Below the pieces are notes generated by a model, which worked only from the letters and a program-made list of their open reading frames with translations, was not told the DNA's origin and searched no databases. Below are positions 35,020 to 43,459 of a DNA stretch of 64,000 bases, one piece after another. The stretch is taken from assembly GCF_030372105.1 (NCBI RefSeq), contig NZ_JAUDBQ010000007.1, positions 62,001-126,000 of the forward strand, given 5' to 3'. This DNA comes from Cellulomonas cellasea. GTDB lineage: Bacteria; Actinomycetota; Actinomycetes; Actinomycetales; Cellulomonadaceae. The translations under genes and the position numbers were made by a program. Position 1 is the stretch's first letter, and the number at the start of each line of letters is the position of its first letter.

Positions 35020-36525
35020 ATGCCCGACTCGCGCGTCCGACTGTCCCTCGACACCCTCGACCGCCGGGGCCACCACCCCGAGATCGTCGGCCCCGCACAC
35101 GACCCCCGCGGGCTGGACGTCGGCATCGTGCACCTGGGCCTCGGCGCCTTCCACCGCGCCCACCAGGCCGTGTTCACCGAGGACGCGCTCGCCGCCACCG
35201 GCGACACCGGGTGGGGCATCCTCGGCGTGACACAGCGCAGCGCGCGGGTCGTGGAGCAGCTCCGGCCGCAGGACGGCCTGTACGGGGTGCTGTCCAAAGG
35301 CGAGCACAGCACGTCGCTGCGGGTGGTCGGCTCACTGCGCGAGGTCGCGTTCCCGGGCGACGAGACCGACGCGGTGCTGGCCCGCATCGCCGCGCCCAGC
35401 ACCCGCATCGTGTCCCTGACCGTGACGGAGAAGGGCTACCACCGCACGGCCGCGGGCTCCCCCGACCTGGCCGACCCGGACGTGGCATCCGACGTCGCGG
35501 CACTGCGCGCCGAGCTCGAGGGCACAGCCTCGGGGTCCGCGACGCCCTCCCGCACGCCCATCGGGCTGCTCGTCCGGGGGATCGCCCTACGGCGCGCGCG
35601 CCACGAGGCGCCGCTCACCGTGGTCTGCTGCGACAACATGGTCGACAACGGCCCCACGGTGCGCGCGCTCGTGCTCGCGACGGCCGCCGCCGCGGGCCCG
35701 CGCGGGGAGTCGCTCGCCGCCTGGATCGACGGCGCCGTGCGCTTCCCCGCCACCATGGTCGACCGGATCGTGCCGGCCACCACCCCCGCGCACCGGGCGG
35801 AGGCGGCGGCACTGCTCGGACTCGACGACGAGGGCCTGGTGGTGGGCGAGCCGTTCTCGCAGTGGGTGGTGCAGGACGACTTCGCCGGGCCGCGCCCCCG
35901 CTGGGAGCTGGCCGGCGCCACCCTCACCGGCGACGTCGAGCCCTATGAGCGCACCAAGCTGCGGATGCTCAACGGCACCCACTCGACGCTCGCGTACCTG
36001 GGCCAGCTCCGCGGGCACCGCACCATCGCCGAGGCCGTCGCCGATCCGGAGATCGAGGCCCTGGCACGCGCGCTCGTCGACGAGGACGTGATCCCGACGC
36101 TGTCCGCCCCGGACGGCCTGGACCTGGCGGCCTACCGGGAGTCGGTGCTCGAGCGGTTCGCGAACCCGAACACCGGGCACACCACGCTCCAGGTGGCGAT
36201 GGACGGCTCGCAGAAGCTGCCGATCCGGCTGCTGGGCACCGTCGCCGACCGGCTCGCCGCCGGCGTCGTGCCCCAGGCCGCCGCGCGCGCGCTCGCCGCG
36301 TGGGCCGTCTTCGTCGGCCAGGCCGCCGACGGCCCGGCTCCGCTCGACGACCCGCTCGCCGACGTGCTGCGGGCCGCCGCGTCAGGCGCCCCGGACGGGC
36401 TGGCCGACCGTCTGCTCGACCTCGGCCAGATCTTCCCGGCCGAGGTCGCGGGCTCGGAGGCCTTCCGGGCCGAGGTGCGCGCGGGCGTGCGGGAGCTGCG
36501 GCGAGGGCTCGTCCCCACAAGCTGA
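35020..36525 (+). CDS. uxuB: Mannitol dehydrogenase family, probable fructuronate reductase
   Basis: 501-residue polyol dehydrogenase. The N-terminal domain starts with GIVHLGLGAFHRAHQAVF, an NAD-binding hallmark of the family. VTEKGYH, VVCCDNMVDNG and the catalytic-site segment KLRMLNGTHSTLAYLG (Lys, Asn, His) are conserved. Members reduce fructuronate (UxuB), oxidise mannitol or act on related polyols. The uxaC gene 2.3 kb away supports fructuronate to mannonate conversion here, but mannitol or arabinitol cannot be excluded. GGAAGGA lies 7 nt before the ATG. Confidence 0.78.
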   Translation: MPDSRVRLSLDTLDRRGHHPEIVGPAHDPRGLDVGIVHLGLGAFHRAHQAVFTEDALAATGDTGWGILGVTQRSARVVEQLRPQDGLYGVLSKGEHSTSLRVVGSLREVAFPGDETDAVLARIAAPSTRIVSLTVTEKGYHRTAAGSPDLADPDVASDVAALRAELEGTASGSATPSRTPIGLLVRGIALRRARHEAPLTVVCCDNMVDNGPTVRALVLATAAAAGPRGESLAAWIDGAVRFPATMVDRIVPATTPAHRAEAAALLGLDDEGLVVGEPFSQWVVQDDFAGPRPRWELAGATLTGDVEPYERTKLRMLNGTHSTLAYLGQLRGHRTIAEAVADPEIEALARALVDEDVIPTLSAPDGLDLAAYRESVLERFANPNTGHTTLQVAMDGSQKLPIRLLGTVADRLAAGVVPQAAARALAAWAVFVGQAADGPAPLDDPLADVLRAAASGAPDGLADRLLDLGQIFPAEVAGSEAFRAEVRAGVRELRRGLVPTS

Positions 36526-36585
36526 GCCTGACCGCGCCGGGCCCGCCTCGCGGCCCCGGCGCGTGGCCCTCTGATGCCCTAGTCC

Positions 36586-36615
36586 TTGACGTCCTTCTGC
36601 GGTCACGCCTAGTGT
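36586..36615 (+). promoter_or_regulatory. Candidate promoter of the second Gfo/Idh operon
   Basis: TTGACG (36586-36591) and TAGTGT (36610-36615) with an 18-nt spacer resemble -35 and -10 boxes. Operator B starts at the next base, placing a repressor over the likely transcript start, and the arrangement parallels the ABC importer promoter. Confidence 0.5.
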
Positions 36616-36629
36616 GGAAAGCGCATTCC
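36616..36629. promoter_or_regulatory. LacI-type operator B
   Basis: GGAAAGCGCATTCC is symmetric at six of seven pairs and shares the left half GGAAAGCGC with operator A. It lies 32 bp upstream of the Gfo/Idh start. Confidence 0.7.
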
Positions 36630-36661
36630 CAACCCGCTGCCGACCTGCCCTCGGAGAGACC

Positions 36662-37822
36662 ATGACGTCCCGCACGCTGCGCATCGCGATGAACGGCATC
36701 ACCGGGCGGATGGGATACCGCCAGCACCTGGTCCGCTCGATCCTCCCCCTGCGCGACTCCGGCCTCGAGCTCGCCGACGGCAGCCGGGTGCAGATCGAGC
36801 CCATCCTGGTGGGCCGCAACGAGGCCAAGGTGCGGGAGATCGCCGAGCGCCACGGCGTCGAGCAGTGGACCACCGACGTCGACTCCGTGCTGTCCGACCC
36901 GGGCGTCGACATCTACTTCGACGCCCAGGTCACCTCGCGCCGGGCCGCCGCGCTCACCTCGGCCATCAAGGCCGGCAAGCACATCTTCACCGAGAAGCCC
37001 ACCGCCGAGACCCTCGACCAGGCAGTCGAGCTCGCGCGCCTCGCCCGGGACGCAGGCGTCACGGCAGGCGTCGTCCACGACAAGCTCTACCTGCCCGGCC
37101 TGGTCAAGCTGCGCCGCCTCGTGGACGAGGGGTTCTTCGGCCGGATCCTGTCGCTGCGCGGCGAGTTCGGCTACTGGGTGTTCGAGGGCGACGTGCAGCC
37201 CGCGCAGCGCCCCAGCTGGAACTACCGCGCCCAGGACGGCGGCGGCATGACCGTCGACATGTTCTGCCACTGGAACTACGTGCTCGAAGGCCTGCTGGGC
37301 CCCGTGCGGTCCGTGACCGCGAAGGCCGTCACCCACATCCCCACCCGCTGGGACGAGCAGGGCCAGGAGTACCAGGCCACCGCCGACGACGCCGCCTACG
37401 GCATCTTCGAGGTCGACGGCCCTGCGGGCGAGCCCGTCATCGCGCAGATCAACTCCTCCTGGGCCGTGCGCGTCTACCGCGACGAGCTCGTCGAGTTCCA
37501 GGTGGACGGCACCCACGGCTCCGCGGTCGCCGGGCTCACCAAGTGCGTCGCCCAGCAGCGCGCGCACACCCCCAAGCCCGTGTGGAACCCCGACCTCCCC
37601 GTCACCGAGTCCTTCCGGGACCAGTGGCTCGACGTCCCCGCCAACGGCGACCTCGACAACGGCTTCAAGGCGCAGTGGGAGGAGTTCCTGCGCGACGCCG
37701 TCGCCGGGCGCGAGCACCGCTTCGGCCTGCTCTCCGCGGCGCGCGGCGTCCAGCTCGCCGAGCTGGGCCTGCAGTCCTCCGCCGAGGGCCGCCGCCTCGA
37801 CATCCCCGAGATCGCACTGTGA
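36662..37822 (+). CDS. Gfo/Idh/MocA family oxidoreductase
   Basis: 386 residues. The nucleotide-binding loop is unusual, MNGITGRMGYRQHL, closer to the GxxGxxG of dihydrodipicolinate reductase than to typical Gfo/Idh. The EKPTAET motif is normal (near residue 117), and the catalytic-domain segment HDKLYLPGLVKLRRL supplies a likely Lys/His pair. The protein probably oxidises or reduces a cyclic sugar or uronate derivative. It is preceded by a promoter with operator B and is coupled to the next gene by a GTGA overlap. Start ATG 36662 has GGAGA upstream. Confidence 0.87.
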   Translation: MTSRTLRIAMNGITGRMGYRQHLVRSILPLRDSGLELADGSRVQIEPILVGRNEAKVREIAERHGVEQWTTDVDSVLSDPGVDIYFDAQVTSRRAAALTSAIKAGKHIFTEKPTAETLDQAVELARLARDAGVTAGVVHDKLYLPGLVKLRRLVDEGFFGRILSLRGEFGYWVFEGDVQPAQRPSWNYRAQDGGGMTVDMFCHWNYVLEGLLGPVRSVTAKAVTHIPTRWDEQGQEYQATADDAAYGIFEVDGPAGEPVIAQINSSWAVRVYRDELVEFQVDGTHGSAVAGLTKCVAQQRAHTPKPVWNPDLPVTESFRDQWLDVPANGDLDNGFKAQWEEFLRDAVAGREHRFGLLSAARGVQLAELGLQSSAEGRRLDIPEIAL

Positions 37823-38739
37823 CCGTGGCCCCCGCGCCCGGCGGCCCGCTGGCCCGGCTCTCGCTCAACACCGCGACCACCAAGGCGTGGACCCTGCAGG
37901 AGGCGCTCGACGGCGCCGCGCGCGGTGGGCTGGGCGCGGTGGGCCTCTGGCGGGACCGCGTCCAGGAGGCTGGCCTGGACAAGGCCGCGCGACTCGTCGA
38001 GGCCTCCGGGCTGCGCGTCTCCTCGCTGTGCCGGGGCGGCTTCCTCACCGCCGCCGACGACGCCGGGAGCGCCCACGCCCTGGCGGACAACCGCGCCGCG
38101 ATCGTCGAGGCCGCAACCCTGGGAACCCGCGAGCTGGTGCTCGTCGTCGGCGGGCTCCCGGCGTCCAGCGCCCCCGGCGGCCCCGCACTCCCCTACCCGG
38201 CCGCCACCCCGGACGCCGACCCAGCGCGGGACGTCGTCGCCGCCCGCGCCCGCGTCGCCGACCGCATCGCCGACCTCGTCCCCTACGCCGCCGAGCACGA
38301 CGTGCGCCTCGTCCTCGAGCCGCTCCACCCCGTCTTCGCCGCCGATCGCGCGGTCATCTCCACGCTCGGCCAGGCCCTCGACCTCGCGGCGCCATTCCCC
38401 GCCCAGACGGTCGGCGTCGTCGTCGACACCTACCACGTGTGGTGGGACCCGGACCTCGAACGGCAGATCGCCCGCGCCGGCGCCGAGGGCCGCATCGCGT
38501 CCTACCAGGTCTCCGACTGGACCCTCCCCCTCGCCGCCGACGCGCTGCTCTCACGCGGGCACGTCGGCGACGGCCACATCGACTTCGCGACGATCACCCG
38601 GTGGGTCGCCGCCACGGGGTACACCGGCGACATCGAGGTCGAGATCTTCCACCAGGGCATCTGGGACACCCCCGGCGACCAGACAGTCGCGACGCTCGCG
38701 GAGCGCTACATCCGCCACGTCCTGCCCCACCTGGGCTGA
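37819..38739 (+). CDS. Sugar phosphate isomerase/epimerase (xylose-isomerase-like TIM barrel)
   Basis: 306 residues from GTG 37819 inside the preceding stop. The AP-endonuclease-2/xylose-isomerase-like barrel has likely metal ligands Glu in LVLEPLHP, Asp and His in VVDTYHVWWD, His in GDGHIDF and Glu in DIEVEIFHQ. It starts with LARLSLNTATTKAWTLQEAL. Such proteins isomerise, epimerise or dehydrate keto sugars, often as partners of Gfo/Idh enzymes. Translational coupling suggests the two act in sequence on one substrate. The exact reaction is unknown. Confidence 0.85.
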   Translation: MTVAPAPGGPLARLSLNTATTKAWTLQEALDGAARGGLGAVGLWRDRVQEAGLDKAARLVEASGLRVSSLCRGGFLTAADDAGSAHALADNRAAIVEAATLGTRELVLVVGGLPASSAPGGPALPYPAATPDADPARDVVAARARVADRIADLVPYAAEHDVRLVLEPLHPVFAADRAVISTLGQALDLAAPFPAQTVGVVVDTYHVWWDPDLERQIARAGAEGRIASYQVSDWTLPLAADALLSRGHVGDGHIDFATITRWVAATGYTGDIEVEIFHQGIWDTPGDQTVATLAERYIRHVLPHLG

Positions 38740-38778
38740 CCCCTCAACGCGCGGGACCCTTCCCCACTCGCGCGAACA

Positions 38779-38818
38779 CCTGCCGCGGCCGTCCCCCGAG
38801 GGGGATGCCCGCGGCAGG
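38779..38818. terminator. Compound terminator between convergent TIM-barrel gene and uxaC
   Basis: CCTGCCGCGG (38779-38788) pairs with CCGCGGCAGG (38809-38818), and the loop holds a second stem TCCCC/GGGGA. It lies between the 3' ends of the two operons. Confidence 0.7.
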
Positions 38819-38824
38819 CCCGCG

Positions 38825-40255
38825 TCAGGGCCGTGCAGCGTACGACGCGCGGGGCAGCTCGTAGGCGAGGTCGACGGCCGTCTCGAGCGCCTCGTCCAGG
38901 TCGAGCCGGTGCTCGGCGACGAGCCGGGCGAGGTATCCGGCGTCGACGCGGCGGGCCAGGTCGTGGCGTGCGGGGATCGAGGCGAAGGCGCGGGTGTCGT
39001 CGACGAAGCCGGTGGTGTTGTAGAAGCCGGCGGTCTCGGTGGCGGCGTCGCGGAACCGGCGCATCCCGTCGGGGCTGTCGAGGAACCACCAGGGGGCGCC
39101 CAGTCGCACTGCCGGGTAGACGCCTGCGAGGGGCGCCAGCTCCCGGGAGTAGACGGTCTCGTCGATGGTGAACAGCACGAGGCGCAGGCCGGGGTGCCGG
39201 CCGAAGGACTCGAGCAGGGGGCGCAGGGCGCGCGTGTACTCGACCTGCACCGGGATGTCGAAGCCGGTGTCGGGGCCGAAGACGCGGGCGATGTGGGGGT
39301 CGTGGTCGCGGAGCACGCCGGGGTGGAGCTGCATCACCAGGCCGTCCTCGCTGGACATGCGCGCCATCTCGTAGAGCATGTGGCCGCTGAACGCGTCCGC
39401 CTCGGCGGTGGTCGCCTCTCCGCGCAGCGCGGCGGCGAAGATCATGCGCGCGTCGTCGAGGGACAGCGGCGTCGTGTCGGCGGAGAGATGGCCGTGGTCG
39501 GTGGCGCGCGCACCAGCGGCGCGGAACACGGCGCGGCGCTGCTCCAGGGCCGCGAGGAACGCGTCGTATCCCTGCACGTCGATCCCGCTGACCCGGGTCA
39601 GCTCGGCGACGGCGGCGCGCCAGCCGGGCCGGTCGACGTGGACGAGCGCGTCGGGCCGGAAGGTGGGCACCACCTTCTCGCCCCAGCCCTGCGCCGCGAG
39701 GGAGGCGTGGTGGGCCAGGTCGTCGGTGGCGGCGTCGGTGGTGGCCAGCGTCTCGATGCGGAACCTGTCGAACAGCGCGCGCGGCCGGAACTCGGGGCGG
39801 GCGAGGGCGTCGAGCAGGTGGTCGTAGAGGGCGTCGGCGGATTTCGCCGACGGCCGGGTGGTCACCCCGAAGACCTCGACCAGCTCATGCTCGAGCCAGT
39901 AGCGCGTGGGGGTGCCGCGGAACAGGTGCCAGTTCGACGCGAAACGGCGCCAGATCTCGCGGTGGTCCTGCTCGACGTCGAGGCCGCTGTCGTCATCCCG
40001 GGTCGGCACGCCCAGCTCGTGGTTGCCCATGCCCTGGGAGACGAGCATCCGCACCAGGTAGTGGTCGGGGATGACGAACAGCTCGGCGGGGTCCCCGAAC
40101 GGCTGGTCCTCGTCGAGGACACGCGCCTCGACGTGGCCGTGCATCGAGACGATGGGCAGGCCCGCCGTCTGGGCGTAGACCTGCCGGGCGATGCGGCGCA
40201 CGCCGGGGTCGGCGGGGAGCGCGCGATCGGGATGCAGTGCCCACGGCTCAGTCAT
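38825..40255 (-). CDS. uxaC: Glucuronate isomerase
   Basis: UxaC converts D-glucuronate to D-fructuronate (and galacturonate to tagaturonate). The 476 residues match the family length of about 470. Family segments are SMHGHVEARVLDEDQPFGDPAELF, with metal-binding His residues, LRDHDPHIARVFGPDTGFDIP and LGAPWWFLDSPDGMRRFRDA. Last gene of a minus-strand operon with an SDR and a flavoprotein; 33 bp separate it from the latter. Together with the uxuB-like gene it provides the first two steps of hexuronate breakdown to mannonate. Confidence 0.94.
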   Translation of the reverse strand: MTEPWALHPDRALPADPGVRRIARQVYAQTAGLPIVSMHGHVEARVLDEDQPFGDPAELFVIPDHYLVRMLVSQGMGNHELGVPTRDDDSGLDVEQDHREIWRRFASNWHLFRGTPTRYWLEHELVEVFGVTTRPSAKSADALYDHLLDALARPEFRPRALFDRFRIETLATTDAATDDLAHHASLAAQGWGEKVVPTFRPDALVHVDRPGWRAAVAELTRVSGIDVQGYDAFLAALEQRRAVFRAAGARATDHGHLSADTTPLSLDDARMIFAAALRGEATTAEADAFSGHMLYEMARMSSEDGLVMQLHPGVLRDHDPHIARVFGPDTGFDIPVQVEYTRALRPLLESFGRHPGLRLVLFTIDETVYSRELAPLAGVYPAVRLGAPWWFLDSPDGMRRFRDAATETAGFYNTTGFVDDTRAFASIPARHDLARRVDAGYLARLVAEHRLDLDEALETAVDLAYELPRASYAARP

Positions 40256-40288
40256 GCGTGTCTCCCTCTGCTCCGCCGGGGCGGACTC

Positions 40289-42478
40289 TCAGTAGATGTT
40301 CTTGTGCTCTCGGTAGTCGCGCCACACGTTCTCGAAGAAGTCGTCGTCCTCGGGGATGGGCCGCACGGGACGCCAGCGGAACAGCGCATGCCCGGCCTGG
40401 TCCTTGGGCTCCCGCGCCAGGCCGCCCGGCGCCCACGATGTCGCACGCCCGCCCACGCCGTCGTCGGGTATGTCGCCGTCGGGGCCCGCATCCCCCGGCG
40501 GACGCCATGCCGCCTCCTGCACCTCGCCGTCCAGCGCGCCGCCGTCGAGCCGGAACCGGAACACCTCCGGCAGGTCCAGCTCGCGCTCGGCGTCCGGCCC
40601 GTGCCCGACGCGCGGCAACGACCCGGCGGCGTCGGTGTACAGCACGGACCCGCGTGAGCGGCCGCCGTGGTCCAGGTAGTCGGCCATCGCCGACAGGTAC
40701 ACGTAGGCGGTGGTGAGGATGTCCCGCACCAGGAAGGTGCGGTTCACAGCCCGCCGCGACCCGGCGTCGGCGGCGACCAGGTCCTCATAGCCGGACAGCC
40801 ACTCGTGCACCTGGACGAGCGCCTCATGCAGGGACTCCGCCGAGCGGACGGGGCCCGCCTTGGCGCTCATCAGCTCGCCGACGGCGCGGAGCAGCTCGCC
40901 GGTGTTGTCCGGCTCGCCCGCGGCCGTGCGGGCGGTGGCGCGCTCGACGAGCCCGCGCGCGGCGGAGAGCACGGGCGCGGCGACGGCGGCGAACTCGTCG
41001 ACGTCGAGGGGCGCGTGACCGCGGGTGGCGGCGATGAACTGGGCGGCCCGGGTGGCCCCGACCTGCCCGCTGTTGAGCGCCGCGCCGCCCGGCCGGTACA
41101 CGCCGTGCGCGCCACCGGCCTCGCCGACGGGGAAGAACCCGGTGACGTTGGACTGCCACCACGCGTCGACCTGCAGGCCGCCGTTGTTGTGCTGCGCGCA
41201 CACGTCCACCTCGAGCAGCTCCCGCTCCAGGTCCACGTATGGGTTCTTGTTCAGGTAGAACTCGTAGGCGGGGGCATTCATCCGGCGCAGCCGCTCGATA
41301 GGGGTGCCGAACAGGACGCCCGCGCGGTCCAGGTAGTCGAAGGCCTCGGGGGACAGCGCCGAGGGGTCGAGCTCGTCCCGCACCGGGTTGCGGCGGAAGT
41401 CGAGGAAGACGCGGCGGCCGCGCAGCACCGTCTCCTGGTAGACGAGCAGGTCGATGAGGGACGAGCCGTCGAGCGCCTTGCGGATGTCGAAGGGCCACTG
41501 GTAGCCCTTGAGGAAGATCAGCGAGAGCTGGCGCCCGTAGTCGGGGATGGCGTCGGTGAGGAAATCGCGCTCGTCGCCGCCGTCGGCGTCGGTGGACACG
41601 AAACGCGGCAGCACCTGCATGTACGTGCCGGACACGTTCCAGCGGGGCTTGGTCGAGGCCAGCCCGAACTGCCACTCGGTGAGGTTCTTGCCGTGCACGC
41701 CCGCGCGGTAGGCGGCCCCGGATGCCCCCCATTGGCCGTTGGGGAACACCCGGGTCGCGTACAGGCCGGCGGGGCCGCCGGTGGCGTAGACGAGGTTGGC
41801 GCAGCGGAACAGCAGGAACGGCGACTCGGCGCCGTCATGCGGCACGTCGGTGCGCAGCGCCAGCAGCCCGGCGACCTCGGGCCCGTCGGCGCCGGGATGT
41901 GTGAGCACGTCCACCACGCGGCAGTCGTCGAAGACGCGAGTGCCGTTGCGGGCGACCTTCTTCTCGAGCTGCTCCACCATGCTGCGCGACGTGTACGGCC
42001 CCACGGACGTGGCGCGTCGGCGGGGGTCGTGGTCCGTCTTGTAGCCGATGAACTCGCCATAGCGGTTCTGCGGGAACGGCACGCCCAACTCGCAGAGTCG
42101 CAGGAACCCGCGCGCCGAGAGCGCCGCCTCGGCGAGCGCGTTGTCCCCGTCCATGGCGCCGCCGGAGTGCAGCGTCTGGGCCATCTCCCGCACGGAGTCC
42201 CCATCGCCGCCGGAGAGCGTCATCTTGTAGTAGGTCTGCTTGTCGGAGCCCGCGTTGCGGGAGGCCCCGGCGCCGATCTTGTCGGCCACCATCACCAGGT
42301 CGCCCTGCCCGAACTCCCAGAGCCGGTCGGCGGCGCAGAATCCCGCGGAGCCGGTGCCCACCACCACGGTGTTCGCGGTGACGACCGGCACGTCGTGGCC
42401 ACCGATCCGCACGGTCTGCGGCGCGTGGTCCTGCGGCTCGTGCGCGTGGGGCTGGGCGTGGGGGGCGTCGTGGCTCAT
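40289..42478 (-). CDS. FAD-dependent oxidoreductase, fumarate-reductase/AprA-like flavoprotein
   Basis: 729 residues. FAD is bound by VVVGTGSAGFCAADRL near residue 40 and a second conserved block GFFPVGEAGGAHGVYRPGGAALN near residue 475. The overall plan follows the succinate dehydrogenase/fumarate reductase flavoprotein family. The HNNGG segment (CAQHNNGGLQVDAWW) replaces the usual HYTMGG, recalling adenylylsulfate reductase-type members. No iron-sulfur or membrane-anchor subunit lies nearby. It sits between an SDR and uxaC in one operon, so a role in oxidising a uronate-derived compound is possible. The substrate and electron acceptor are unknown. ATG 42478 follows AGGAGG. Confidence 0.8.
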   Translation of the reverse strand: MSHDAPHAQPHAHEPQDHAPQTVRIGGHDVPVVTANTVVVGTGSAGFCAADRLWEFGQGDLVMVADKIGAGASRNAGSDKQTYYKMTLSGGDGDSVREMAQTLHSGGAMDGDNALAEAALSARGFLRLCELGVPFPQNRYGEFIGYKTDHDPRRRATSVGPYTSRSMVEQLEKKVARNGTRVFDDCRVVDVLTHPGADGPEVAGLLALRTDVPHDGAESPFLLFRCANLVYATGGPAGLYATRVFPNGQWGASGAAYRAGVHGKNLTEWQFGLASTKPRWNVSGTYMQVLPRFVSTDADGGDERDFLTDAIPDYGRQLSLIFLKGYQWPFDIRKALDGSSLIDLLVYQETVLRGRRVFLDFRRNPVRDELDPSALSPEAFDYLDRAGVLFGTPIERLRRMNAPAYEFYLNKNPYVDLERELLEVDVCAQHNNGGLQVDAWWQSNVTGFFPVGEAGGAHGVYRPGGAALNSGQVGATRAAQFIAATRGHAPLDVDEFAAVAAPVLSAARGLVERATARTAAGEPDNTGELLRAVGELMSAKAGPVRSAESLHEALVQVHEWLSGYEDLVAADAGSRRAVNRTFLVRDILTTAYVYLSAMADYLDHGGRSRGSVLYTDAAGSLPRVGHGPDAERELDLPEVFRFRLDGGALDGEVQEAAWRPPGDAGPDGDIPDDGVGGRATSWAPGGLAREPKDQAGHALFRWRPVRPIPEDDDFFENVWRDYREHKNIY

Positions 42479-42494
42479 GGCGGTCCTCCTGGGC

Positions 42495-43280
42495 TCAGAG
42501 AGTGGGGATGTGCATGCCGCCGTCGACGTGGAAGACCTCACCCGTCGAGTAGGGCGTCTGGCCCGCGGCGAGCAGGGCGACGGCGCCGGCGACGTCGGCG
42601 GGCCTCCCCCAGCGGGCGATGGGGGCCAGGCCGCCGGCGAGCAGCGCGTCGTATTTGGCGGTGACCCCGACCGTCATGTCGGTGGCGACGACGCCGGGCC
42701 GCACCTCGTAGACGACGATGCCCTCGGGCGCGAGCCGCACCGCGAAGAGCTGGGTGGCCATCGCGACGCCCGCCTTGGACACGCAGTACTCGCCGCGGTT
42801 GGTGGAGACGGCCGACGCCGAGATCGAGGACATGTTGATGATCGTCGCGACGGGGCGGGCGGTGAGGTCGACGTCGGCGCCGCGCAGCGCGATGACGCGG
42901 TTGGCGAAGCCCTGGGTGAGGAAGTACGGGCCGCGCAGGTTGATGCCGAGCACCCGGTCGAAGCTCTCGGGGGTGGCGCTGAGCAGGTCCGCGCGCTCCA
43001 GCGGCGCCACGCCGGCGTTGTTGACCAGCACGTCCAACCGGCCCCAGGCGTCGACGGCGTCGTCGAGGTAGCGGGTGTGGTCGTCCGGGTCGGCGACGGA
43101 GCCGCGCACGTAGCGGACGGCCTTGTCGTCCTGGGCGTGGGCGCGCAGCTCGTCGAGCAGTTCGGCGGGCTCCTCGCGGGTGGCGAGGATGGAGACGGCG
43201 TACCCGTCGGCCAGCAGGCGTTGCGTGATGCCGAGCCCGATGCCCCGGTTGCCCCCCGTGACCAGTGCGACCGGCCGCAT
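42495..43280 (-). CDS. SDR family oxidoreductase
   Basis: 261 residues, classical SDR with VTGGNRGIGLGI, NNAGVAP, catalytic MSSISAS and YCVSK. The long ALRGADVDLTARPVAT insertion before the catalytic strand is unusual for FabG-like members. First gene of the SDR-flavoprotein-uxaC operon, 16 bp from the flavoprotein. It likely acts on a sugar acid with NAD(P). Transcribed from the divergent region containing operator C. Confidence 0.85.
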   Translation of the reverse strand: MRPVALVTGGNRGIGLGITQRLLADGYAVSILATREEPAELLDELRAHAQDDKAVRYVRGSVADPDDHTRYLDDAVDAWGRLDVLVNNAGVAPLERADLLSATPESFDRVLGINLRGPYFLTQGFANRVIALRGADVDLTARPVATIINMSSISASAVSTNRGEYCVSKAGVAMATQLFAVRLAPEGIVVYEVRPGVVATDMTVGVTAKYDALLAGGLAPIARWGRPADVAGAVALLAAGQTPYSTGEVFHVDGGMHIPTL

Positions 43281-43374
43281 CGCCGCCCCTTCCGCTCAAG
43301 CGCCGCGAGCCTGGGGCCCGCGGGGTGCGCGGCTGTGCGCACCACGGCGATCGTGCCACGCGGAGCACCGGGTG

Positions 43375-43388
43375 GGCAAGCGCTTTCC
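43375..43388. promoter_or_regulatory. LacI-type operator C
   Basis: GGCAAGCGCTTTCC is a 14-bp near-palindrome (AAGCGCTT core, one mismatched pair). It lies in the 179-bp region between the SDR-flavoprotein-uxaC operon and the AEC carrier, 95 bp from the SDR start. Read on the minus strand it begins GGAAAGCGC like operators A and B. Confidence 0.68.
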
Positions 43389-43459
43389 AACCCCGGCAGA
43401 CGCGGGTGGCCGAAGTCCGTGGACGCGTCGTGGCAGGATCGGCGCATGTCAGGGGCCCG

